IMG/VR virus record: IMGVR_UViG_3300042691_016646
Coordinates: 25,580 to 89,579 of that record
DNA length: 64,000 bases
Reading direction: 5' to 3' (one strand)
Origin: a virus
Shown here: piece after piece, positions 1 through 7,250 of the stretch
How positions within the stretch are numbered: the first letter of the stretch is position 1
How the letters are laid out: every line of letters begins with the position of its first letter
Made by a program: the position numbers and the translations under genes
The notes under the pieces: model-generated
Told to the model about the DNA's origin: nothing
Database searches by the model: none
What the model saw: the letters and a program-made list of their open reading frames with translations, nothing else

Positions 1-1
1 C

Positions 2-478
2 TTGAAAGACATGTGCGTAAACTTGTTTGGATTCAAGCCAGATAATGTATATGGCACAGATGATCAAAAAAATGAATTAACAAGTATCAAATGGGAAGAT
101 ATACCAAATAATAATGATAATAAATCGGGATATATGACACATAGAGAATTTTTGGAGCATTTTGGAACAAAGATTATACGAAAAATAAAGTCAACCGCTT
201 GGGTAGATGCTACAATAAATAAGGTATTGAGTGAAAAATCTCGGTTAGCAATTATACCAGATGTACGATTTCCTAATGAGGTAAAATCTATAAAAGACAA
301 TGGAGGTATTGTCATACGTCTTACAAGGAATATATTCAACAGTGATTCTGAGTCCGAATCATCACTAGATAGTGATAAATTTGATTGGCATAATTTTGAT
401 ATGGTCATTGATAATCATAATATGACACTAGAAACTTTATGTTGTGAACTTAAAAATAATACTTTTTGGAGAATTTGA
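2..478 (+). CDS. Deoxynucleoside monophosphate kinase, C-terminal part (truncated by window edge)
   Basis: Phosphorylates dNMPs to dNDPs for phage DNA synthesis. The reading frame is open to the left edge of the window, so only the C-terminal 158 residues are visible and the N-terminal P-loop (Walker A) should lie outside. The diagnostic part is the central stretch SRLAIIPDVRFPNEV followed by IKDNGGIVIRLTR; the DVRFPNE signature is typical of phage dNMP kinases of the T4 gp1/T5 type. The motif REFLEHFGT before it also fits. Residues 112-126 are a Ser/Asp/Glu-rich insertion. The stop codon directly abuts the ATG of the next gene, consistent with one operon of nucleotide and DNA metabolism. Family assignment is fairly sure; substrate range is not visible. 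Confidence 0.8.
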   Translation: MKDMCVNLFGFKPDNVYGTDDQKNELTSIKWEDIPNNNDNKSGYMTHREFLEHFGTKIIRKIKSTAWVDATINKVLSEKSRLAIIPDVRFPNEVKSIKDNGGIVIRLTRNIFNSDSESESSLDSDKFDWHNFDMVIDNHNMTLETLCCELKNNTFWRI

Positions 479-1498
479 ATGCTAGTAACATACATAAGGT
501 CATCTAGTTATAACAATTACGCCTATTGCCAAATGCAATACTTTATAACCTATGTTCTGGGTCATCAACCTGACAGTGGCAAGAAAGCAGAACTTGGAAC
601 AATAGTGCATAAAGTTTTAGAGGTATTAGCCAAATTAAAGTTATATCAGCAAACCAATGAGAAAAAACTAAAGTTATCAATCACAGATGATGCACTTGGA
701 GACATATCTATCAAAAAGAATGAGTTTCTTCAAAGCAGTCTAGTGGAGCAATTAATATCTAAAAGTTTTGAGTTTTATACATCTAGCTCCAAAAACTCTT
801 TTACAAACTCGGATAAAAAGCAATGTGCTGAATTAGTCTGGAACACATTAAAATATAATGATGGACAATTTGATCCAAGACATAGGAAGATAGTGGCAGC
901 AGAACCACATTTTGATATCCCAATCGATGAAGATTGGGCATTTTATGAATACGAAATAAATGGTGAGAAAGTAAAGGGACAGTTAGCCATAAAGGGAACT
1001 ATTGATTTAGTCACTGAAACTGATGATGGAATAATAGAGGTAATAGATTGGAAAACCGGCAAAAGGTTAGATTGGGCTACTGGCGAAGAAAAAACATACG
1101 AAAAGCTATGTGCAGATCCACAATTATTACTATATAATTATGCAATTTCTAAGCTGTTTCCAGACTATAAACAGTCTATAATGAGTATCTTTTTCATAAA
1201 AGATGGCGGTCCTTTTTCAATGTGTTTTGATGAAAGTGATCAGAATAAGTTCAAAAAGATGCTAAAAAACAGATTTTTAGATATAAAACAAAACAATACA
1301 CCGCAGCCAATATCACAGAACAGAGATAATTGGAAATGCACTAAATTATGCCATTATTGCAAGCATAACTGGCCGGGGACAGATCAGAATATGTGTATAT
1401 ACATAGAGAATAACTTAAAAACTAATGGTATGGATCACACTATTAAGGAATGCACAAGGGAAGGCTTTAACATAGGATTTTACTCCGCTCCGGGTTAA
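479..1498 (+). CDS. PD-(D/E)XK nuclease of the Cas4/RecB type, probable Fe-S cluster
   Basis: Predicted DNA exonuclease acting in recombination or end processing. The nuclease core is visible as GTIDLV (Asp176) followed by EVIDWKTG (Asp190, Lys192), preceded by a conserved His44 in GTIVHKVLE and followed by the QLLLYNYA helix at about residue 215 (motif QxxxY). One cysteine near the N-terminus (Cys17, YAYCQMQY) and a C-terminal cluster (Cys287, Cys291, Cys294, Cys306) match the four-cysteine arrangement that holds a 4Fe-4S cluster in Cas4/AddB-like nucleases. The length of 339 residues fits a stand-alone phage member rather than a helicase fusion. It starts one base after the upstream stop codon. 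There are no CRISPR genes nearby, so a CRISPR adaptation role is not supported. Confidence 0.8.
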   Translation: MLVTYIRSSSYNNYAYCQMQYFITYVLGHQPDSGKKAELGTIVHKVLEVLAKLKLYQQTNEKKLKLSITDDALGDISIKKNEFLQSSLVEQLISKSFEFYTSSSKNSFTNSDKKQCAELVWNTLKYNDGQFDPRHRKIVAAEPHFDIPIDEDWAFYEYEINGEKVKGQLAIKGTIDLVTETDDGIIEVIDWKTGKRLDWATGEEKTYEKLCADPQLLLYNYAISKLFPDYKQSIMSIFFIKDGGPFSMCFDESDQNKFKKMLKNRFLDIKQNNTPQPISQNRDNWKCTKLCHYCKHNWPGTDQNMCIYIENNLKTNGMDHTIKECTREGFNIGFYSAPG

Positions 1499-1499
1499 T

Positions 1500-2375
1500 A
1501 TGGATAAATTACTAACAATAGGAATGGCAACACACGATGACTATGATGGAGTATTTTTCTCCATACAGTCATTACGCATGTATCATGATATATGTAATAC
1601 AAACAATGTAGAATTTATTGTTTTAGACAATAACTCTGCTAGTGAACATGGAAAAGCTTGCAAATCATTTATTGAAAATCAAGTACACGGAAAGTACATC
1701 ATTAATACTGATCAAAATAGTTCTTTCAACAAATACAAGATAGTAGACCACGCCACTGGGAAATATGTATTAATTATAGATTGCCATGTGTTAATAGAAA
1801 AAAATGGAATAGATAATTTATTAAAATACTTCCAAGACAATCCAAACTGTAAAGACTTAATACAAGGACCGCTATGGTACGATGATTTAAAAAATATATC
1901 AACACACTTTGATCCCACATGGCGTGGCGATATGTTTGGGATATGGGCTACAAACAAGGAAAAATATGACACTGGCCTCCCGTTTGAAATACCAATGCAG
2001 GGTATGGGTATGCTTGCGTTCGAAAGATCAAACTGGGTTGGTATCAATCAACACTTTAAAGGTTTTGGTGCAGAAGAAGGATATATAGCAGAAAAGTTCA
2101 AAAGAAGAGGAGGCAAAAACATATGCCTTCCATACTTAAAGTGGAACCATAGATTTGGTAGACCTAACGGTGTAAAATATCCACTAATTCTAGAAGATAG
2201 AATTTGGAATTATTTTATAGGATGGCTAGAGATAACACAAAATCCAAATGACATAATGATATCAAGTATATACAACTATTTTAGAAATAGAATACCAAAA
2301 GACAAACTAGATAATATGCTTCAAGAAGCTATATCAACATTAGGAGACAAAAATGCCACTTCCAAAGAGAAATAA
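1500..2375 (+). CDS. Glycosyltransferase family 2-like (GT-A fold)
   Basis: Predicted sugar transferase. The N-terminal half is a GT-A nucleotide-sugar domain: LTIGMATHDDYDGVFFSIQSL, the VLDNNS strand at about residue 41, and DCH (94-96) at the place of the metal-binding DXD. The C-terminal half has FKGFGAEEGYIAEKF (about 187-200) and a downstream His217, a pattern like the acceptor-side motif of polypeptide N-acetylgalactosaminyltransferases and related GT2/GT27/GT60 enzymes. Peptide glycosylation is therefore possible, but this is inference. It sits alone among replication genes, about 7 kb upstream of the main glycosyltransferase block, and its 3' end overlaps the next gene by 23 bases. 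Confidence 0.72.
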   Translation: MDKLLTIGMATHDDYDGVFFSIQSLRMYHDICNTNNVEFIVLDNNSASEHGKACKSFIENQVHGKYIINTDQNSSFNKYKIVDHATGKYVLIIDCHVLIEKNGIDNLLKYFQDNPNCKDLIQGPLWYDDLKNISTHFDPTWRGDMFGIWATNKEKYDTGLPFEIPMQGMGMLAFERSNWVGINQHFKGFGAEEGYIAEKFKRRGGKNICLPYLKWNHRFGRPNGVKYPLILEDRIWNYFIGWLEITQNPNDIMISSIYNYFRNRIPKDKLDNMLQEAISTLGDKNATSKEK

Positions 2376-3396
2376 AGATGAAAATAAAGATAAATTTGTT
2401 TCAAGATGCATGAGTAATGAAACTATGAAAAGTGAATATCCAAATTCACAACAGAGAGTAGCAATTTGCATAGATCAAGCAACAGCCGATTGCGGCTGTA
2501 TAGAAGCGGCAGATTTCAAACTACAGGTTGAAGCATTTGGTTATGAAGAAGAAATTAACGAAAATAATCTTCATATACCATTAGCAGCAGAATATGAAGA
2601 CTTTGGAGAGATAACAGAAGAATACGATATAGCGGCAGAAAGACCCGGATTATGGGAAAACATTCGTAAGAAGAAAGAGCGAGAAGGTAAGAAGTATAAA
2701 CCAGCAAAACCGGGAGATCCAGACCGTCCAGATCCAAAATCTTGGAAAAAGGCACAGTCTGAAGATGGCAGTGAAATGGCTATTGAACAAATACAAAAGA
2801 TGCATGATCAACTTATGGAAATCGTTATGAAATTAAAAACTATGTCTTTAGACGTAGAATTCCAAGATTGGACCAAGGATATGATTTCTAAGGCTGAGAT
2901 TTATGTACAAAACGTATATGACTTTGTTAAGTATTATGAACCCGGTAAGTATGAAGATGAATACACCGACAAAGAAAAAGACGATGAAGAAGAAGTAGAA
3001 GAGCCTTCAGAAGTTGAGACAGAAGAACCAGAAATGGAAATGGAAGAAGGTGCCTATGAATATCAAGATCCAAAGACCGGAGAAATCTATACTTATAGGC
3101 GAAAAGGTTATTATGAAAGAGATGGAAGAACTTTAATGTATATGGGTGAAGCAAGCGAATACCAAGGAAGAAAGGTAACGCTCAACAAACCATTTAGAAC
3201 TCCTAGTGGCCCCAAGAAATTTGCGGTTTATGTCAAAAATGAAAGTGGCAATGTTGTTATTGTAAGGTTTGGTGATCCAAACATGACCATCAAAAAGAAC
3301 ATTCCAGAAAGACGAAAAAGCTTTAGAGCTAGACATAACTGCGACAATCCGGGTCCAAAATGGAAAGCCAGATATTGGGCTTGTAAGAGTTGGTGA
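2353..3396 (+). CDS. Phage protein with N-terminal CMS-type motif and basic C-terminal motif, function unknown
   Basis: I do not recognise a specific function. Residues 1-45 carry MPLPKRNKDENKDKFVSRCM followed by the EYPNSQQRVAICIDQA segment, a short module seen in various phage head-associated or protease-linked proteins. The middle (about 205-240) is very acidic and coiled. The C-terminal 90 residues (RPFRTPSG-like KPFRTPSGPKKFAVYVKN, GDPNMTIKKN, ERRKSFRARHNCDNPGPKW, ending CKSW) are a compact basic module with two cysteines that I associate with marine phage structural or prohead-type proteins. The gene overlaps the upstream glycosyltransferase by 23 bases in another frame. A capsid-related role would be odd in this replication operon, so function is left open. 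Confidence 0.55.
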   Translation: MPLPKRNKDENKDKFVSRCMSNETMKSEYPNSQQRVAICIDQATADCGCIEAADFKLQVEAFGYEEEINENNLHIPLAAEYEDFGEITEEYDIAAERPGLWENIRKKKEREGKKYKPAKPGDPDRPDPKSWKKAQSEDGSEMAIEQIQKMHDQLMEIVMKLKTMSLDVEFQDWTKDMISKAEIYVQNVYDFVKYYEPGKYEDEYTDKEKDDEEEVEEPSEVETEEPEMEMEEGAYEYQDPKTGEIYTYRRKGYYERDGRTLMYMGEASEYQGRKVTLNKPFRTPSGPKKFAVYVKNESGNVVIVRFGDPNMTIKKNIPERRKSFRARHNCDNPGPKWKARYWACKSW

Positions 3397-3418
3397 GCTT
3401 CATAACGGTGGGATTCTA

Positions 3419-4066
3419 GTGTCTAAAAGAATACAAGATATAGATGTGTTAATTCAGCAGAAGAAGATAAATACTCTCACATACACAGATAATCCAAAAT
3501 TTCTTGAAGTTAAGTACAACTTAGATTGGAAAAATATACTAGATCCCCCACCGGCCAATGATAGTATAATAGTAGCAAATGAATTAAATTACTTATCTAG
3601 ACTTACATCTAAGATTTCAGATAATCAAAAAAAATTAATAAAATCAGTTGATAAAGATCCAAAATATTTATTCAATGATGTTTTGTTGAAAAAAGAACTT
3701 GACTTTCCAGATGAAATGTTTGACAGATATTACAGTATTTTAAAAAATTGCATTCTTAATGTCAAATATCATTTTAATAGAGTAAGACCAGAGTATTTGG
3801 GAGATTTATTAAGTAAAAAAATCTATGTTATAGAATCAGATACAACAAAAACTCCATCGTATCCTTCTGGTCATACTTGTTATGCCATGCTAGCTTGCAT
3901 ATTATGTTCAGAATTATATCCCAGTTTGATATCAGAATTTAGAGAATGCGTAAAAATTACAGCTTTTTGCAGAGAAATGCAAGGAGTACATTACCCATCA
4001 GACAACAAAGCGTCTGTACTTTTTACAGAGTCGATAATTAGTCAGTTGCAAAAAGAACTTGCGTAA
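3419..4066 (+). CDS. PAP2-superfamily phosphatase, soluble
   Basis: All three signature motifs of the PAP2/acid phosphatase superfamily are present in order: KxxxxxxRP (Lys116 to Pro124 in KYHFNRVRP), PSGH (149-152) and RxxxxxHxxxD (Arg185, His191, Asp195). This is the catalytic set that forms a phosphohistidine intermediate. There are no clear transmembrane helices, so it resembles class A acid phosphatase-like soluble members rather than membrane lipid phosphatases. Start codon is GTG at 3419; no better ATG exists before the conserved core. It lies between a protein of unknown function and the polymerase, so a role in nucleotide or nucleotide-sugar dephosphorylation is plausible but not shown. 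Confidence 0.75.
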   Translation: MSKRIQDIDVLIQQKKINTLTYTDNPKFLEVKYNLDWKNILDPPPANDSIIVANELNYLSRLTSKISDNQKKLIKSVDKDPKYLFNDVLLKKELDFPDEMFDRYYSILKNCILNVKYHFNRVRPEYLGDLLSKKIYVIESDTTKTPSYPSGHTCYAMLACILCSELYPSLISEFRECVKITAFCREMQGVHYPSDNKASVLFTESIISQLQKELA

Positions 4067-4109
4067 GCTACAATAAGCTGAACCACGTTAATTTGAACAG
4101 GAGAGTTGC

Positions 4110-5732
4110 ATGAAATGGTTTCCACTTAAAAATTATACCCATTATAGTCTATTGCGTGGTTTTTCTAAGCCAGAAGAATTGGCCCAAAAGTGTAAAAATA
4201 ATGGATATACAGCATGTGGTATCTGTGATTATAAAACACTATCCGGCGCAGTAGCCTTTTATAAGGCTTGCAAAAAGCAGGGGATAAAGCCCATTATTGG
4301 ATGCTCCTTTGATTTTGCTACACTCTTTGCTAAGAACAAAGAGGGTTGGTATGAATTGATTGAAATGGTTTCGGCGTTGGACGAAAACGGTAAACTCCCA
4401 AGAGATTTTGATAGTCTAGAGGTCAGTAAAAATCTTATTAGTATTAGTGCTTTTAATAGCCAAAGCGACTCTATGCCTATTAGTTATTATACTAATCGTG
4501 AAGATGCCAAGCTTCATAGAATATTATTATGTTCAGACATGAAGACTACTCTACCTAAAATAAAAAAGAGTATTAAACCAGACGGTAGTGTAGATTCGAA
4601 GTATCCACAAGAACATATGGATAAACTAGTATATTTTATGCAAGACTCATTCTATGTAAAAAATAAGAGTGAATCTGAAGGTCTAGATACATCTAAGCTA
4701 AAAACGATTTACGATCAATGCGAAGACTATGATATTCTTAGTAAGCCAATGCTTCCAAAATTTGAATGTCCAAAGGGTGCATCAGAAGAAGATTATCTCA
4801 AAGAATTATGCCGTGTTGGCTGGAAGAAAATATTAATAGATCAAAACAAGGTATCAAAAGAAGAAGATAAGCAGAAGTATCTTAGTAGATTTAAAGAAGA
4901 GTTTGACGTTATTAAGGATGCTAATCTATTCGGATATTTCTTAATTGTGCATGATATTATACAGCACGTTAATGATATGGGGTGGCTTTCTGGTCCCGGT
5001 AGAGGGTCTGCCGCCGGATGTTTGATTTCATACTTAATTGGTATCACAAAGATTGACCCAATAGAGTTTGACCTTCTATTTGCACGATTTTATAACGCTG
5101 GACGAAATACGGCTGATCACATATCTTTACCAGATATTGATATGGACGTTCCCGGCACTAAACGTGATGAAATTATATCATATATAAAAGACAAGTATGG
5201 TCATGAAAGAGTAAGCCAAATGTTAACGTTTGGTAGATTACAGGGAAAGAGTGCAATAAAAGAAATATTGCGTGTTAATGAAGCCTGCTCTTTTGCGGAG
5301 ATGAATGCTATCAGCAATTGCATTCCAGACGAGGCTAAGATTTCAGATCAATTAGCAGAAATGGACGATGAAGATAGATCTATCATAAAGTGGGCATTGA
5401 TAAATAATGCCGATGCACTACGGGACTTTTGTAGATTATCAGAAGACGGTAAGTTAGAAGGAGAGTATGCTGAATATTTTGAGCAAGCTATTCAAATAGA
5501 GGGTACATTTAAAACTCAAGGTAAACATGCCGCTGGAGTGGTTATATCTGCTGAACCTTTACAGCAAGTATGTCCAATGGTAAAGCAAAAGGGATCATCT
5601 GAAAAGATTGCCGGATTAGAAATGTCAGATTTAGAAGCGTTAGGCCATGTAAAGTTTGACGTTTTAGGTATTAATCTTCTTGATAAAATTATGAAAATAG
5701 AGGAGATCGTTGATGATAGACAAAATAAATGA
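4110..5732 (+). CDS. DNA polymerase III alpha subunit, N-terminal half (PHP and palm domains)
   Basis: N-terminal half of a bacterial-type (family C) replicative polymerase. The PHP domain is at residues 1-70 and about 180-280; its first metal motif, HxH in active PHP domains, reads KNY here, so the PHP site looks inactive. GPGRGSAAGCLISYLIG (295-311) and PDIDMD (341-346, with catalytic Asp344 and Asp346) form the palm, and KFDVLG (Asp517) supplies the third catalytic aspartate, equivalent to E. coli Asp401, Asp403 and Asp555. The ORF stops about 20 residues after the last one, and the rest of alpha is encoded at 7247-8815. No intein sequence is present at the break. A good ribosome site (aggag) precedes the ATG. 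Confidence 0.9.
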   Translation: MKWFPLKNYTHYSLLRGFSKPEELAQKCKNNGYTACGICDYKTLSGAVAFYKACKKQGIKPIIGCSFDFATLFAKNKEGWYELIEMVSALDENGKLPRDFDSLEVSKNLISISAFNSQSDSMPISYYTNREDAKLHRILLCSDMKTTLPKIKKSIKPDGSVDSKYPQEHMDKLVYFMQDSFYVKNKSESEGLDTSKLKTIYDQCEDYDILSKPMLPKFECPKGASEEDYLKELCRVGWKKILIDQNKVSKEEDKQKYLSRFKEEFDVIKDANLFGYFLIVHDIIQHVNDMGWLSGPGRGSAAGCLISYLIGITKIDPIEFDLLFARFYNAGRNTADHISLPDIDMDVPGTKRDEIISYIKDKYGHERVSQMLTFGRLQGKSAIKEILRVNEACSFAEMNAISNCIPDEAKISDQLAEMDDEDRSIIKWALINNADALRDFCRLSEDGKLEGEYAEYFEQAIQIEGTFKTQGKHAAGVVISAEPLQQVCPMVKQKGSSEKIAGLEMSDLEALGHVKFDVLGINLLDKIMKIEEIVDDRQNK

Positions 5733-6237
5733 ATTGATAAACATATCTAGTTCTAGGGACGAAGTGTTCTTAAGTATTTTGAATACTTTTTCTAATAAGT
5801 CGGTTAATATTTTTCAAATTGGTGCCATAGAAACACTAGATAATTATTTATTTAGGATAGGTTCTGGTTGGTCAGATATAGTATTTGGTAACTATATAAA
5901 GAAAAATGGTGGAACATTTACTATAGCAGATATATCTTTAGACCACTTAGCACACTCAAATTTAATTGCCAGCCAGTTAGGTTATAATGTCAATCTTTGT
6001 TATGGCAACGGATTAGATCATATTACTCCAGAATACAATATTTATTATCTAGATGGAAGTATAGATCCAGCCGAAACCAAAAATCAGTTTGATAAAATAT
6101 TATCTTTTAACCTAAAAGATATCTATATATGTGTTGATGATTTTTCCATTAAAGGAACAACAATAGATCTTTCCATATATCCATTTAAAATTCACAAGAT
6201 AGAAAAGGGGCTAGGAGTATTACATTATCATGGCTAA
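5713..6237 (+). CDS. Small Rossmann-like protein resembling a class I methyltransferase
   Basis: 174 residues beginning MIDKINELIN. ATG at 5713 is preferred; a TTG lies one codon upstream. It starts inside the 3' end of the polymerase N-half. Features fit a reduced SAM-dependent methyltransferase fold: VNIFQIGAIET (motif I position but without GxGxG), FTIADIS (motif II acidic strand end), IYYLDGS (motif IV position) and a C-terminal IYICVDDFS strand. Missing glycine residues make SAM binding uncertain. It is one of three ORFs inserted between the two polymerase halves, and overlaps the following exonuclease gene by 8 bases. It could equally be a degenerate cargo gene of the glycosylation type. 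Confidence 0.5.
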   Translation: MIDKINELINISSSRDEVFLSILNTFSNKSVNIFQIGAIETLDNYLFRIGSGWSDIVFGNYIKKNGGTFTIADISLDHLAHSNLIASQLGYNVNLCYGNGLDHITPEYNIYYLDGSIDPAETKNQFDKILSFNLKDIYICVDDFSIKGTTIDLSIYPFKIHKIEKGLGVLHYHG

Positions 6238-6910
6238 TAGAGACTATATTATATTTGATTTTGAAACTGGAAGTAGAAATCCTCACAGAACCCAACCAAC
6301 ACAAATAGCTGCTATTGCTTTAGACGGCAGAAGCTTAACAGTAAAGGGGCAATTTAATAGTGAAATCAAGCCTATTTTTGACGAGGATAAGGCACGGGCA
6401 GCGGGATTCGATCCAGTAGAAGATGAAGCATTAAAGATCACTAAAAAGACTAGAGAGCAACTAGAACTAGCACCCTCTCTAAAAGCGGTATGGACTAAAT
6501 TTACTAAGTTTGTTGATCAGTATAATTGGAAAGGTGATGCATTTTTTAATCCTATCCCAGTTGGGTTCAATATCATTGGCTTCGATATGCATATAATTAA
6601 CCGTTTATGCAGAGACTTCGGACCTTGGGATAAAGAAAGAGAACAACAGAAACTATTTAGTAGAGTCTATAAGATAGATATAATGGATAATATATTCGCG
6701 TGGACAGAAAGCGATCCAAGTGTTAGATCTATTAGCATGGACTCACTACGAGAAAGAATGGGGCTATCATTTGACAATGCACACGACGCATTACAGGACG
6801 TTAAGGATGAAGCTAATATATTCATAAAGCTCATGAAGACTCATCGTGCGGTGTATCAGAATATGAATTTTGATAAGGCATTTGCTGACGGAAATTTATA
6901 TGTCAAATAA
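6230..6910 (+). CDS. DEDDh 3'-5' exonuclease (DnaQ/epsilon-like), probable proofreading subunit
   Basis: Predicted 3'-5' exonuclease. ExoI motif is IIFDFETGS with Asp10 and Glu12, ExoII is GFNIIGFDMH with Asp119, and ExoIII is AHDALQDV with His185 and Asp190, giving the complete DEDDh set. Length (226 residues) is that of a stand-alone epsilon-type protein. It sits between the two halves of the polymerase III alpha gene, and the PHP site of alpha lacks its metal ligands, so proofreading by this protein in trans is a reasonable inference. It overlaps the previous gene by 8 bases and the next by 11, indicating translational coupling. Confidence 0.85.
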   Translation: MANRDYIIFDFETGSRNPHRTQPTQIAAIALDGRSLTVKGQFNSEIKPIFDEDKARAAGFDPVEDEALKITKKTREQLELAPSLKAVWTKFTKFVDQYNWKGDAFFNPIPVGFNIIGFDMHIINRLCRDFGPWDKEREQQKLFSRVYKIDIMDNIFAWTESDPSVRSISMDSLRERMGLSFDNAHDALQDVKDEANIFIKLMKTHRAVYQNMNFDKAFADGNLYVK

Positions 6911-7250
6911 GATTTGCCCAAAATGTGGACAATTTAAGGATGAATCTGAATTTCGATATAGACAAAGATCAGAAGATAATTCCTTATTAAGAACATATAC
7001 AAATTGTAAATCTTGTGAGCATAAAATAAATACATTACTAATCAAACTTAAAAAGGAAAACAATCATACTAAACCGATCAAATGCGAATGTTGTGGAAAA
7101 AGTGGAAAATTACACTTAGATCATTGCCATAAAACAGATTTATTTCGCGGATGGCTATGCAATAATTGCAATGTAGGGATGAGTAGATTAGGAGATAACA
7201 TAGAGGGCTTAATTCAAGCATTGAATTACTTATTGTCGAGGAATAAATGA
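6900..7250 (+). CDS. HNH endonuclease of the T4 endonuclease VII type
   Basis: 116 residues from the ATG at 6900 (an in-frame ATG at 6870 is deep inside the exonuclease gene and less likely). An N-terminal zinc ribbon (ICPKCG and NCKSC) precedes the endonuclease VII core: CECCG (62-66), the catalytic LDHCHKT (Asp74, His75, His77) and FRGWLCNNCN (Cys87, Cys90, Asn91). This matches T4 gp49-like zinc ligands and active site. Proteins of this size are either Holliday-junction resolvases or free-standing HNH homing endonucleases. Its placement directly before the polymerase C-half (ATGA overlap at 7247-7250) suggests that it is the mobile element responsible for the split. Confidence 0.85.
   Translation: MSNKICPKCGQFKDESEFRYRQRSEDNSLLRTYTNCKSCEHKINTLLIKLKKENNHTKPIKCECCGKSGKLHLDHCHKTDLFRGWLCNNCNVGMSRLGDNIEGLIQALNYLLSRNK

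Noticed and set aside
479-1498. CRISPR Cas4
   Set aside because: Nuclease and cysteine pattern match Cas4/RecB, but there is no array, cas1 or cas2 in the window, so only a general phage exonuclease role is claimed.
5732-7247. Group I or II intron joining the polymerase halves
   Set aside because: The region is fully coding with overlapping start and stop codons, and the C-half has its own ATG coupled to the HNH stop. I see no intron core elements and no spare non-coding bases.
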